Shown here: in pieces, positions 1 through 8,444 of the stretch
Position numbering within the stretch: the first letter of the stretch is position 1
Layout of the letters: every line of letters begins with the position of its first letter
Source: Clostridiales bacterium
GTDB lineage: Bacteria; Bacillota; Clostridia; Christensenellales; CAG-138
NCBI GenBank assembly: GCA_024691085.1
Contig: JAILNX010000038.1
Location: forward strand, 1-64,000
Direction: 5' to 3'
Length of the DNA stretch: 64,000 nucleotides
Position numbers and translations under genes: made by a program
The notes under the pieces: generated by a model
The model's database searches: none
The model's input: the letters and a program-made list of their open reading frames with translations, nothing else
Told to the model about the DNA's origin: nothing

Positions 1-1183
1 TTACGCCGATATTGAATCCGGCGAACATATTGCGGATCATCGCAAACGCATAACCCATATCGGGAGAATTGAAAACGGCAAAACCAACCGTAACAGCTAT
101 TATGGTGTATACCCAAGTCAAAACTTTGGGAAGGCGCAGCTTTGTCTTTTTCAGATAGTTTTCACCGAGAAGGAAAACGCCGTTATACGCGCCCCAGAAA
201 ACGAAAGTCCAGTTCGCTCCGTGCCAGAGGCCGGTCAAAAGGAAAACTATTATCTTATTGAGGCCGGTCCTGAAAGCGCCCTTTCGATTGCCGCCTAGCG
301 GGATATAGACGTAATCCCTGAACCATCTTGAAAGCGTGATATGCCATCTGCGCCAGAAATCGGTCATGCTGTATGCGATATAAGGATAATTGAAGTTCTG
401 CGGCACGGTTATTCCGAACATGCCGCCTAGTCCCATCGCCATGACGGAATAGCCGGCGAAGTCGAAATAGAGCTGGAGCACGAACGAAACAGCGCCCGTC
501 CAGGCATATGCGGCGTTGAGCTTTCCTGCTTCGATGCCGTATATGAACGAAGTAACTCCGCCAAGGGTGTTCGCGAGGATAAGCTTCATCGCGAGGCCGA
601 TTATGAACAGTCTAAGACCGTTCGCTATGCCCTCCGCCGTCATGCGCCTCGAATCAAGATCGCGCTCTACCGTCGACCAGCGGATTATCGGCCCCTGAAC
701 GAGCTGAGCGAAGAACGAGATGAACAGGAGGAACTTTCCGAAATCCTTCGTCGGCTCGATCTCTCCCCTGTACGCGTCGATGATATAGCCGAGCGCCTGG
801 AACGTGAAGAAGCTGATGCCGAGAGGGCTTACGATATTCAGCTTCGGGAGTTCCGACGAGAATACGCCGTTCACTGTTTCGATGAAGAAATCGGCGTATT
901 TCATTACGAGCATTACCCCGATATTGAACACTATCGCGGCGATAAGGACGGGCTTGTTGTTCTTCCCCGCCCGTTTTTTGATAATGAGCGCGAGCGCGTA
1001 GTTAACCGCGGACGATACGAGCAGAAGACCGACGTAATAAAGATTACCCCAGGCGTAAAATACAAGACTTGCGATAATCAAAAGCCAGTTGCGTACCTTC
1101 GTAAACTTTGCGGGAATCGCAAGGTGCAGAAGGAACACAACGGGCATGAAAACGAATATAAAGTTAGCAGAAGCAAATTCCAC
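1..1183 (-). CDS. MBOAT family O-acyltransferase (AlgI/DltB-like), 3' end outside window
   Basis: Multi-pass membrane protein of the MBOAT family, which moves acyl groups from inside the cell to extracellular polymers such as polysaccharides or teichoic acids. Visible are a hydrophobic N-terminus, the segment PQNFNYPYIAYSMTDFWRRW typical of AlgI-type proteins, DYVYIPLGGNRKG, and LTGLWHGANWTF with the conserved histidine. The start is a GTG at 1183 (begins MEFASANFIF), 12 bases after the upstream lipoprotein stop with AAAGGT in between. 394 codons are inside the window and the C-terminus runs off the left edge. It is the last visible gene of a three-gene operon with two lipoproteins. An AlgJ/DltD-like partner may lie outside. 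Acyl acceptor unknown. Confidence 0.9.
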   Translation of the reverse strand, partial: MEFASANFIFVFMPVVFLLHLAIPAKFTKVRNWLLIIASLVFYAWGNLYYVGLLLVSSAVNYALALIIKKRAGKNNKPVLIAAIVFNIGVMLVMKYADFFIETVNGVFSSELPKLNIVSPLGISFFTFQALGYIIDAYRGEIEPTKDFGKFLLFISFFAQLVQGPIIRWSTVERDLDSRRMTAEGIANGLRLFIIGLAMKLILANTLGGVTSFIYGIEAGKLNAAYAWTGAVSFVLQLYFDFAGYSVMAMGLGGMFGITVPQNFNYPYIAYSMTDFWRRWHITLSRWFRDYVYIPLGGNRKGAFRTGLNKIIVFLLTGLWHGANWTFVFWGAYNGVFLLGENYLKKTKLRLPKVLTWVYTIIAVTVGFAVFNSPDMGYAFAMIRNMFAGFNIGV

Positions 1184-1195
1184 TTAGAAGACCTT

Positions 1196-1855
1196 TCACT
1201 CGCCGTAATCGGGAGCAAGAAGATTGATCTCGGTTATGAATCCGTTCTCGATATGGACCTGGATCCTCTTTTCGGAGATCTTGACGGGATCGTTGGACTT
1301 GGTGAATACGTAGTAGTATTCGTCATAGTAATAATCACCGTATGCGGCGAAGAGCTCTTCCATAGTCGAACCGGCGCCGATACCGCGGGCGGTCTTGTAG
1401 TCGCCACCGGTGATCTCAATCATATAGATGATATCGCCGTCGTCTGCCGGAAGCGTATAGATGCTTATCCCGTCGTATTCATAGGTCTTTTCGTAGCCGT
1501 CCCTGGTGCAGCTGATGGCCTCGCTGTATTCATAGCCGTCGCCGAGCTCCGCGAGGATATCGTCTACGTAGTCATGGATGCGGAAGGTCTTTCCGTTGAT
1601 GATAACACACATATCGGCGTCCTCGTCAAAGGCGGCGGGAGCCGATTCCGTGGGAGCGGTCTCGGTATCCGAAGGAGCGCCTGTCTCGTTGGGATCGGGC
1701 GTTTCGTCAGCGTTCTCGGTTGCGTCCGGAGCGTTCGTGACTGAAGGCTCTTTCGTGGGAGCAGCGGGACTGTCGGGATCGGTTTTGCAGCCGACGGCGA
1801 ACGCCGCCATCATGACCGCGAGAATAAGCGCAAAGATTTTGATTGTAGCTTTCAT
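1196..1855 (-). CDS. Putative lipoprotein with Thr/Pro/Glu-rich linker
   Basis: 219 residues. The N-terminus is a lipoprotein signal peptide ending AFAVGC, followed by a low-complexity stretch of about 50 residues rich in T, P, E, D and N, which should act as a flexible spacer from the membrane. The folded part (about residues 78-219) has no family I recognise. It is acidic and tyrosine-rich (YGDYYYDEYYYVF) with a pattern of short beta strands. It lies 9 bases after the VanX-like lipoprotein and 12 bases before the acyltransferase, so it is very likely co-transcribed with them and placed on the outer face of the membrane. Function unknown. Confidence 0.8.
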   Translation of the reverse strand: MKATIKIFALILAVMMAAFAVGCKTDPDSPAAPTKEPSVTNAPDATENADETPDPNETGAPSDTETAPTESAPAAFDEDADMCVIINGKTFRIHDYVDDILAELGDGYEYSEAISCTRDGYEKTYEYDGISIYTLPADDGDIIYMIEITGGDYKTARGIGAGSTMEELFAAYGDYYYDEYYYVFTKSNDPVKISEKRIQVHIENGFITEINLLAPDYGE

Positions 1856-1864
1856 AAAATTGGA

Positions 1865-2965
1865 TCATCCTCCGTAAAACAATTCAATAACAAATTGAAG
1901 CTGGTCCTTCGTCCTTCTGGGGATGCCGGCAGCGTCCATCTCGTAATAGAGCTCGACCTCTTCCCCGTTTCTGTCCCTTCCCATATAGGAGAGGACCATG
2001 AACGTTTTCGCGTCGCTGTCGTTGAAGTGCCACCACTCGCTCGGGATCGTTGTAAATCCGCAGGACATCATGACGTTGGTCATGTAATCGACGTTCTTCC
2101 GCTGTTCCTCAGTCCACTGATCACGGCTCGAGCGGTATGAGATCTTCTCGAAGGTGTGCATCGGCGTCGGGAACGACAGCTCCTTCCCATCCGGACCTAT
2201 CAGCGTCATATCGATCGCGGCTGCTCTGTTGTGGTTTGACGCCTTGCCGTTATAAGGATTGGAGATATACGCGGCGACCTTGACTACGTCAAAGAGCTGG
2301 AACTGAACGGACTTAGGTCTGTACGCGTCGTACAGCTTGATCCTGTAGCCGTCGGCGGCAAACTTTTCCGCCGCCTTCTTGAGCTTTCTGACCGTCTCGA
2401 TCCTCAGTACCGGCACGGGGCTTTCATAAAGCGGTCTGTGGCAGACGTTGTTGCTCGTTGCGAAGATCTGGAAGACCTCGATATCGGGAATGAAGAGCCT
2501 GACGTCGACGACGCAGGTCTTCTTGCCGTTGTCGTTTAGCTCAAGGTAACCGTAGAGCGTCTCTTCGGCGGGAACGAGGAACTTGGAGTAGCAGTAGCAG
2601 ACCTTTCCGTCCAGAAGAATGCTGGAGAACTCGTCGTTCACCTTTTCGATCAGCTGGACCTCTTCTTCGTACTTAAGCTGCTTGACGACCGTTGAGCCGC
2701 GGAGCGTGGGCAGATCCCTTACGTTAAGCGTTTTCGCGCAGCTCTTGTAAGCCTTCGTAATGATCGGCGTCGCAGTCGGCCCCTGAGTCTGCTCCGGCGA
2801 CGGCGTCGGCCCGGGTGTCGGATCGGGCTTGTAGTAAGGGTCAGCGGTCGTAAAGCTCTTGGGGTCGATTATGTGCACGGGATCGAAAGAAGTGATCTTC
2901 GAGCACCCGATAAAGACAAGAGTCATCAGCAGAAATAAAACAAGTAAGGTTTTTTTCATTTTCAC
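1865..2965 (-). CDS. VanX-like M15 D-Ala-D-Ala dipeptidase lipoprotein with SH3-like domain
   Basis: 366 residues. A lipoprotein signal (LVFIGC, Cys21) and a proline/threonine linker are followed by an SH3-like segment (about 70-130, containing LNVRDLPTLRGS) and a C-terminal M15D peptidase domain. Zinc-site motifs are present: DAYRPKSVQ, SNHNRAAAIDMT (His and Asp ligands) and EWWHF (His ligand with the catalytic Glu). This family cleaves D-Ala-D-Ala or related cell-wall peptides. The surface location and SH3 domain argue for peptidoglycan turnover, not cytoplasmic vancomycin resistance, and no vanH or vanA ligase is nearby. First gene of the operon with 1196-1855 and the acyltransferase. Confidence 0.88.
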   Translation of the reverse strand: MKMKKTLLVLFLLMTLVFIGCSKITSFDPVHIIDPKSFTTADPYYKPDPTPGPTPSPEQTQGPTATPIITKAYKSCAKTLNVRDLPTLRGSTVVKQLKYEEEVQLIEKVNDEFSSILLDGKVCYCYSKFLVPAEETLYGYLELNDNGKKTCVVDVRLFIPDIEVFQIFATSNNVCHRPLYESPVPVLRIETVRKLKKAAEKFAADGYRIKLYDAYRPKSVQFQLFDVVKVAAYISNPYNGKASNHNRAAAIDMTLIGPDGKELSFPTPMHTFEKISYRSSRDQWTEEQRKNVDYMTNVMMSCGFTTIPSEWWHFNDSDAKTFMVLSYMGRDRNGEEVELYYEMDAAGIPRRTKDQLQFVIELFYGG

Positions 2966-3059
2966 TTTCCTTTATCATTGCATTACTTCATTTAATGATG
3001 CAGACAGTTATATATATCTGGGAACAGCATTTTTCGGCATCCACAGAACGCCATATTTG

Positions 3060-3088
3060 ATTATAACACAAAGAAACCTTTTTTTCAA
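3060..3088 (-). promoter_or_regulatory. Sigma-A-type promoter for the VanX-like operon
   Basis: On the minus strand TTGAAA (3083-3088), a 17-bp spacer and TATAAT (3060-3065). It starts just past the terminator of the neighbouring gene and gives a leader of roughly 90 bases. Confidence 0.75.
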
Positions 3089-3089
3089 T

Positions 3090-3117
3090 ATAAAAGAAAA
3101 AGCCCGCAAAAGCGGGC
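3090..3117 (-). terminator. Rho-independent terminator after the small membrane protein gene
   Basis: GCCCGC/GCGGGC stem (3102-3107 with 3112-3117), four-base loop, then a T-rich run on the minus strand. It separates the 3141-3569 gene from the downstream operon promoter. Confidence 0.85.
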
Positions 3118-3140
3118 GGTCAAGCAGTGAAATAAAACCT

Positions 3141-3569
3141 TTACAGTCTTTTTGCGATCTTGGCGACGATGGAAGTCACGAGAGGCACCTCGATCGGCTC
3201 GTCCCTTAAGGATTTGATGCCGCAGGTGACCTCGACCGCGAGAAGCACGATGCCGATGATGAGCATAATTCCGGCAAAGAGCACGGTCACGATCACGAAG
3301 AACGCCCCTTGCCCCTTCGACGCGCCGAGAACGATGAGCCAGAATATGGTCGGCAGGAATCCGAGCGCGGCGGCAAAAAGCGACGTTACCGCGGTATGCA
3401 GGCAGGCAACGCGCGCCTTCGCGTTCTTCTCAAGCAGGAAGAGCAGTATGGAGAGCAGCGGGAACACGAGGCACCATACGCCGGACACCGCGCACAGGAA
3501 ATGCAGCGCGGCGGCGAATACGTTGCCCGTCGTGAACGAGAAGAGAGTACATCTTTCTTCTTCAATCAT
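3141..3569 (-). CDS. Small four-helix membrane protein (DUF4870/Tic20-like)
   Basis: 142 residues with about four hydrophobic helices, separated by a short charged loop (LEKNAKARVA). The pattern resembles small DUF4870-type bacterial membrane proteins, but I cannot name a role. It has its own promoter and a terminator, so it is a single-gene unit. The predicted start MIEEERC is preceded by GAGGTGAG on the minus strand, a good ribosome binding site. Confidence 0.7.
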   Translation of the reverse strand: MIEEERCTLFSFTTGNVFAAALHFLCAVSGVWCLVFPLLSILLFLLEKNAKARVACLHTAVTSLFAAALGFLPTIFWLIVLGASKGQGAFFVIVTVLFAGIMLIIGIVLLAVEVTCGIKSLRDEPIEVPLVTSIVAKIAKRL

Positions 3570-3603
3570 GGACTCACCTCAAAAACTGATGATCTGATTA
3601 ATT

Positions 3604-3632
3604 ATTATACAGTATTATTACCCGTTGTTCAA
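3604..3632 (-). promoter_or_regulatory. Sigma-A-type promoter for the small membrane protein gene
   Basis: Minus strand TTGAAC (3627-3632), 17-bp spacer, TATAAT (3604-3609), about 35 bases before the start codon. Confidence 0.75.
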
Positions 3633-3661
3633 GTGCTGAATGCAAATAGTTTTGCGAGGCG

Positions 3662-5305
3662 TCACTTGAGGACGACGCTCGTCTGCGATCCGATCGTAAG
3701 GATATTTCCGTCAAGCGACGCGTCTTCCTTGCCTATGACGGCGCGGATAGCCTCAACGTTAATACCCGGGATCAGCGAAAGATCGATTGTCTGTGTCTGT
3801 CCCGTGGTGTTGTGGATTACGAGCACCGAGCTCGATCCGAGAGTCGCGATGAATCCGCCGACCTTGGTGTCGCTTAGTTTGATCGGAGTATAGCTTCCCT
3901 CGGCGATCTCGGGATTCGCCTTCCTGATCATTATCAGCATTTTATAATAAGTATAAAGGCTGTTCTCGTCGAGGAGTTGATCCATGGCTGTCGTATCGAT
4001 CTGAGTCGAGGAGCCGTACGTCGCGCCGGAAGGATCCCTGACCTTGTCGCCGTCGCCCCAGAGCATTGCAAGCCTGCGGTTCGCGTCGGTATTCGCGCCG
4101 CCCCTGGAGCCGCGCATACCAAGCTCTTCGCCGTAATAGATGAAAGGCGAGCCGGGACCGAGGATATAAAGATTGGCCGCCATCTGCATCGAGAACGACG
4201 CGACGGGAAGGAATCCCGCCGCCCTGTCCATATCGTGATTCGAAACGAACGGGACGATCGTCGCGCCCTCGCGCATCGCCTGCACCCTTTCAAGATAGGC
4301 CTTGACGTAGGCGGTGTAGCGGTTGACGTCGCCCTTCTTGGCTGTCTCGGCGATCAGTCCGCCCGACTGAGATACCGCGAAATCGAAGCAGTTGAGCGCG
4401 GGATAGTATTCATCCGTGATGCCGTCGTTGTCCCAAACCTCGCCGACGGCGTAAAGGTCGGGCTTCAGTTCGCGGAGCTTGTTCATGTATTCCGTCCAGA
4501 ACTCTACGCTTTTCTGATGGTCTCCGAAGAAGACGTACTTTACCGCGTCGAAGCGGAAGCCGTCGACGCCCAGATCGATATAGTACTTCGCGACGTCAAA
4601 AACGAGTTTCTTTGCAAGCTCGCAGTCGAAATTGAGCTCCGGCATATCGCCCGAGAAGTTGCACTCAAAGTAATGCTGCGTGCCGGAGATCTGGCTGAAC
4701 GCGCGTCCTGCGGGTGCGGATTCGACCGAGGCGTCGTACCATGAATAAAGATCGTAGTATTCGCTCGAGGTGTCATTGTTCCTGTGTGCCTCGCAGAAAT
4801 CCTTGAACCACTGATTGCCCCTTCCGGTGTGATTGATCGGAAGGTCGAGAATGACGTAGACGTTCCGTTGGTGGCAGATGCCGATAAGCTCCTTAAGATC
4901 CTCCTCGGTACCGAAGTTTCCGTCAATCGCGTAGTAATCGTTGACGTCATACTTATGATATGACGACGACCTGAATATGGGAGAAAGCCAGAGCCCCTCC
5001 ACGCCGAGCGACAGGCCGGACGCGGGATCGCCGTCGTTAAGATAGTCCATGCGGTTGATAATGCCCCTCAGATCTCCGACGCCGTCGCCGTCCGAATCCG
5101 AAAAGCTGCCTACGAAAATCTCGTAGAATACGCGGCTGTTGCCGTTGGTCGGCCTGCCTTCGAGGAGCGCGGCGTCCTTTACCGCGTACTCGGTCCTCTC
5201 CTCCGGCTGATCGGTAACGTCGGGATCGATAATGTTATTGTTTCTGCACGCGACAGCCACCGCCGCCGTCAGCAAAACAAGTATCAGAGCGATCAATCTT
5301 TTCAT
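3662..5305 (-). CDS. Surface alpha-amylase family (GH13) lipoprotein
   Basis: 547 residues. The lipobox (AVAVAC, Cys20) points to an enzyme tethered outside the cell that cleaves alpha-1,4-glucans such as starch or maltodextrins. The catalytic triad is complete: nucleophile Asp253 in GFRFDAVK, acid/base Glu289 in AVGEVWD, and transition-state Asp358 in FVSNHDMD. DLPINHTG is conserved region I. A C-terminal beta domain follows the barrel. The reading frame is open further upstream, but ATG 5305 (MKRLIALI) is preceded by GGGGGT and begins the signal peptide. It is divergent from the galactanase operon and close to the maltodextrin-type importer, which should take up its products. Exact specificity (amylase, neopullulanase, cyclodextrinase) is open. 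Confidence 0.93.
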   Translation of the reverse strand: MKRLIALILVLLTAAVAVACRNNNIIDPDVTDQPEERTEYAVKDAALLEGRPTNGNSRVFYEIFVGSFSDSDGDGVGDLRGIINRMDYLNDGDPASGLSLGVEGLWLSPIFRSSSYHKYDVNDYYAIDGNFGTEEDLKELIGICHQRNVYVILDLPINHTGRGNQWFKDFCEAHRNNDTSSEYYDLYSWYDASVESAPAGRAFSQISGTQHYFECNFSGDMPELNFDCELAKKLVFDVAKYYIDLGVDGFRFDAVKYVFFGDHQKSVEFWTEYMNKLRELKPDLYAVGEVWDNDGITDEYYPALNCFDFAVSQSGGLIAETAKKGDVNRYTAYVKAYLERVQAMREGATIVPFVSNHDMDRAAGFLPVASFSMQMAANLYILGPGSPFIYYGEELGMRGSRGGANTDANRRLAMLWGDGDKVRDPSGATYGSSTQIDTTAMDQLLDENSLYTYYKMLIMIRKANPEIAEGSYTPIKLSDTKVGGFIATLGSSSVLVIHNTTGQTQTIDLSLIPGINVEAIRAVIGKEDASLDGNILTIGSQTSVVLK

Positions 5306-5336
5306 AAATACCCCCGCATGAGCAATAATATATTTA

Positions 5337-5365
5337 ATTTTACAGCCGATCGCGCTCCTTGTCAA
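5337..5365 (-). promoter_or_regulatory. Sigma-A promoter for the GH13 amylase gene
   Basis: Minus strand TTGACA (5360-5365), 17-bp spacer, TAAAAT (5337-5342). The same hexamers and spacing occur at the sugar-binding-protein promoter at 9975-10003. Confidence 0.8.
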
Positions 5366-5397
5366 GGAGAAGCGTTTTTACGGCGGAGATTTTTCGC

Positions 5398-5425
5398 TTG
5401 CCTTGAGATTATCTTGTGATATAAT
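5398..5425 (+). promoter_or_regulatory. Promoter abutting a start codon (possible leaderless transcript)
   Basis: TTGCCT (5398-5403), 16-bp spacer, TATAAT (5420-5425). The ATG of the next gene is at 5432, about where transcription would begin, and no Shine-Dalgarno sequence lies between. Confidence 0.6.
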
Positions 5426-5431
5426 TTGATT

Positions 5432-5923
5432 ATGGACACAAAGATCATAGAACTCTACAGCGAAGAAGAAGAGACCGTTTACAGGAAGAAGCGGATCGTA
5501 TGGAACGTCGTTTCGTTCCTCGTTCTCGCCGCCGCTCTAACGGTGTGCGTATTCTTCTGTGTGTCGGCATACAGGGCCGAAACGTTCGACACTCTCCCCT
5601 ACGTCATCTTTACTTCGATCGCGGGATGGACTGTCTACCTTACTATCAGGATATTCGTCATTGCCGATCTCAAGGCGGCGGTAAAGCATATCGAAGCTAT
5701 AAGAAAAGGCGAAGCCGAGATCGTCACTGGAAGGTTTTCTTTGACAAAGGAACGCCTCTATATCAAAAAAGGGATCGCCATGACCAAGGTCAACGTCTCC
5801 GGCAACGATAAGGTTACCTCTCTCCAGATATTCGATAAAAAGAAAAAACTCTTCGACGCGGATAAAGCGGTCAGCGTAAAAGTCGTATTCGGCTTTATCA
5901 CCGCATATGAGGCGGAAGTATGA
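5432..5923 (+). CDS. Two-helix membrane protein of unknown function
   Basis: 163 residues from ATG 5432 (a TTG six bases upstream is also possible). A short acidic N-terminus is followed by two transmembrane helices (about residues 22-45 and 55-75) and a basic, soluble C-terminal domain with the composition of a small beta fold (bPH-like or FHA-like at most; I cannot assign it). It overlaps the next gene by ATGA and is therefore translationally coupled. First gene of the galactanase operon. The start has no ribosome binding site and sits at the expected transcription start. Confidence 0.7.
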   Translation: MDTKIIELYSEEEETVYRKKRIVWNVVSFLVLAAALTVCVFFCVSAYRAETFDTLPYVIFTSIAGWTVYLTIRIFVIADLKAAVKHIEAIRKGEAEIVTGRFSLTKERLYIKKGIAMTKVNVSGNDKVTSLQIFDKKKKLFDADKAVSVKVVFGFITAYEAEV

Positions 5924-6456
5924 AGATAGTATTTAAACGCATCTTATCTAATCTTCACCGGTATGTGCTGTGCGCGCTAGGTTCCGTTCTTATCTGGACG
6001 TGGATATTCACAATAATCACCGACGCGCCGAGGGCTAAGAAGGTCACGGTCATGTGCGACACGGTCAGCGTCCAGGACGCCCTGCTTGCAGAGGTATTGA
6101 AGCATGAGCTCCCGAAGGGAATCAGAACCGTAAAGGTCCGCCACGTTTCATACATGGAGATGACCTTCGGCATGGATGACGAAGCCGATATCTACATAAT
6201 ACCCGGAAGTAAGATGGAAGCTTCGATCGAATATCTCGTTCCGCTTCCGGAGCGCCGGTCGGACGGCGACGCGGTATTCGGCGGCGAGGTCTACGGTTGG
6301 CTTCTTGACGGAGCCGCTTCCTCTTATATTGGATACGACGCATCGGAAAACTATTATCTGTGTTTCTCAAAAACCTCGCCGCACCTCGGCGAGCTTAACG
6401 ATTCAAAGGACGACGCAGCTGTTAAAATTGCCCAAATGATACTCTTACTGCCATAA
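5920..6456 (+). CDS. Membrane-anchored protein of unknown function
   Basis: 178 residues. One N-terminal hydrophobic segment (about residues 13-33) acts as a signal anchor, and the rest should lie outside. It overlaps the upstream gene by four bases. The exported part has alternating beta and alpha elements (KVTVMCDTVSVQDALLAEVL, ADIYIIPGSKME) reminiscent of a small periplasmic-binding-like or receptor fold, but no diagnostic motif is visible. It precedes the galactanase by 13 bases, so it is in the same operon. Confidence 0.7.
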   Translation: MKIVFKRILSNLHRYVLCALGSVLIWTWIFTIITDAPRAKKVTVMCDTVSVQDALLAEVLKHELPKGIRTVKVRHVSYMEMTFGMDDEADIYIIPGSKMEASIEYLVPLPERRSDGDAVFGGEVYGWLLDGAASSYIGYDASENYYLCFSKTSPHLGELNDSKDDAAVKIAQMILLLP

Positions 6457-6469
6457 TTCGGGAGGAACT

Positions 6470-8443
6470 ATGAAAAGAACCATCTGTTTGATCTCCGCGC
6501 TGATGCTCGGCGTGATGTGCTTCGGTTGCGTCCCCAAGGGCGCGAACCTTATCCCGACAGATAAAATCGAGGGAAGTTCCGTTTTCGTCAAGAAGGTCGA
6601 GAACGTCCCCGATGATTTCATGCTCGGCATGGACATCTCCTCCGTTCTCTCTCAGGAAAAGAGCGGCGTGAAATACTACGACTTCGACGGAAAGGAATGC
6701 GACCTCTTCACGGTGCTCGCGAAGTCCGGCGTGAACACGATCCGCGTCCGCGTGTGGAACGATCCTTTCGACGCTGACGGCAACGGCTTCGGCGGCGGCA
6801 ACTGCGACATCAACGCCGCGGTAGAGATCGGAAAACGCGCGACGAAGGCCGGGATGCGCCTGATCGTAGATTTCCATCTTTCGGACTTCTGGGCTGACCC
6901 AAGCAAGCAGACCGCTCCCCGCGCATGGATGAATATGTCCGCAGAGGAGAAGGGCGACGCGACTTATAATTATATAAAGGAAAGCCTAGGGAAGCTGAAG
7001 GCCGCGAAGGTCGACGTCGCGCTCGTTCAGATCGGCAACGAAACGGACGGCGCGATCGCAGGCGAAAACTCCTGGGACAAAATGCAGTACATATTCAAGG
7101 GCGGCTCGAAGGCCATCCGCGAGGTGCTTCCCGAAGCGCTGGTAGCGGTCCACTTCGCCAATCCCGAAAAAGCGGGAACTTACGCCGCGTACGCTCATTC
7201 CCTTATGGATATCGAGCTTGATTACGACGTGTTCGCGTCGTCGTATTATCCCTATTGGCACGGAACGCTCGACAACCTAGCGAAGGTCTTGAACGGCATC
7301 GCGATCACCTACGGCAAAAAGGTGATGGTCATGGAAACTTCCTACGCCTATACCTACGATGATACAGACTTCTCCGGCAACACGATCGGCGAGGGCGGAA
7401 CCTATATCAAGCCTTATCCCTTCACCGTTCAGGGACAGGTAAACGAGTTCCGCGACGTTGTCGATACGGTCGTAAACAGGATGCGCGACGGCATCGGCGT
7501 CATCTATTGGGAGGGCGCCTGGATCACCGTCGGTCAGAACTCCTGGGAGGAAAATCACGAGCTTTGGGAAAAGTACGGTTCCGGCTGGGCGACGAGCTAT
7601 GCGGCGGCGTACGATCCAAACGACGCGGGTAAGTATTACGGCGGTTCCGCTGTCGACAACCAGGCGCTGTTCGCTCCCGACGGCAAGCCTTTGGAATCGC
7701 TTCTGATGTTCAACCTTGTCCGTTACGGGAACGACGTTCCGATAAAAGCCGACGCTATCGAGGACAAAACGCTTTCGTTCGTTATAGGAAGCGATATCGA
7801 GCTTCCCGAAACGGTAAACGCCGTCATGAACGACAACTCGAAGACCGTGCTTCCCGTCAAGTGGTCGCTTACTGACGCGGATATCGAAAAGATGAAGACC
7901 GGAGGAGTCGCCAAGTATAATATCGAAGGCGAGGCCGGCGGACTTACGGCGAAGCTGACGATCGATATGATAGAGCAGAACCTTGTTATAAACGACAGCT
8001 TCGAGACCGGCCTTCTCGAGCCTTGGCGTCTTATCGACCGAGGTCATGAAAACGAGCTGTACGTCGAGAAGAAGCTCTCCGATTCGCTTACCGGTCAGTA
8101 TCACATGCATTTCTGGAGCGCGGCTGAGGACTCCGTCGATTTTTCCCTTGAGCAGGACATAATAATAACGGAAGCCGGCTTATATAAGTTCTCCATGTCG
8201 ATAATGGGCGGAGACTGCGGCGAGACAGATATTTACATCTACGTGCTCGTCGACGGCGTTGAGGTCGGCAGGGCTCCTCTCAAAGTGACTTACTATAACG
8301 AGTGGGACACCGCGTGGGTCACCGGGTTCTTTGTTGAAGGCGGACAGACCGTAACCGTCGGCATTCACGTAAAATGCAAAGGAGCGGGAGCCGGCGCCTG
8401 GGGCAAGATAGACGACGCCAAGCTCAATTCGGATAACGGATAA
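6470..8443 (+). CDS. GH53 arabinogalactan endo-beta-1,4-galactanase lipoprotein with C-terminal binding domain
   Basis: 657 residues. A lipobox (VMCFGC, Cys20) anchors the enzyme outside the cell. The GH53 domain (about 48-430) opens with FMLGMDISSVLSQE and carries the acid/base Glu191 in VQIGNET and the nucleophile Glu289 in VMETSYAYT. This family hydrolyses beta-1,4-galactan side chains of pectin. Residues about 432-505 look like a bacterial Ig-like domain, and 507-655 form a beta-sandwich like the galactan-binding modules (CBM61 type) found on other GH53 enzymes. Strong RBS GGGAGG. Operon with two membrane proteins upstream and the glycosyltransferase 2 bases downstream. Confidence 0.95.
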   Translation: MKRTICLISALMLGVMCFGCVPKGANLIPTDKIEGSSVFVKKVENVPDDFMLGMDISSVLSQEKSGVKYYDFDGKECDLFTVLAKSGVNTIRVRVWNDPFDADGNGFGGGNCDINAAVEIGKRATKAGMRLIVDFHLSDFWADPSKQTAPRAWMNMSAEEKGDATYNYIKESLGKLKAAKVDVALVQIGNETDGAIAGENSWDKMQYIFKGGSKAIREVLPEALVAVHFANPEKAGTYAAYAHSLMDIELDYDVFASSYYPYWHGTLDNLAKVLNGIAITYGKKVMVMETSYAYTYDDTDFSGNTIGEGGTYIKPYPFTVQGQVNEFRDVVDTVVNRMRDGIGVIYWEGAWITVGQNSWEENHELWEKYGSGWATSYAAAYDPNDAGKYYGGSAVDNQALFAPDGKPLESLLMFNLVRYGNDVPIKADAIEDKTLSFVIGSDIELPETVNAVMNDNSKTVLPVKWSLTDADIEKMKTGGVAKYNIEGEAGGLTAKLTIDMIEQNLVINDSFETGLLEPWRLIDRGHENELYVEKKLSDSLTGQYHMHFWSAAEDSVDFSLEQDIIITEAGLYKFSMSIMGGDCGETDIYIYVLVDGVEVGRAPLKVTYYNEWDTAWVTGFFVEGGQTVTVGIHVKCKGAGAGAWGKIDDAKLNSDNG

Positions 8444-8444
8444 T

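Noticed and set aside
1865..2965. VanX-like protein as a vancomycin-resistance gene
   Set aside because: It is an exported lipoprotein with an SH3 domain, and no vanH, vanA-type ligase or vanRS lies nearby.
5306..5365. Longer N-terminus for the GH13 amylase
   Set aside because: It would overlap the promoter and place residues before a clear lipoprotein signal peptide.
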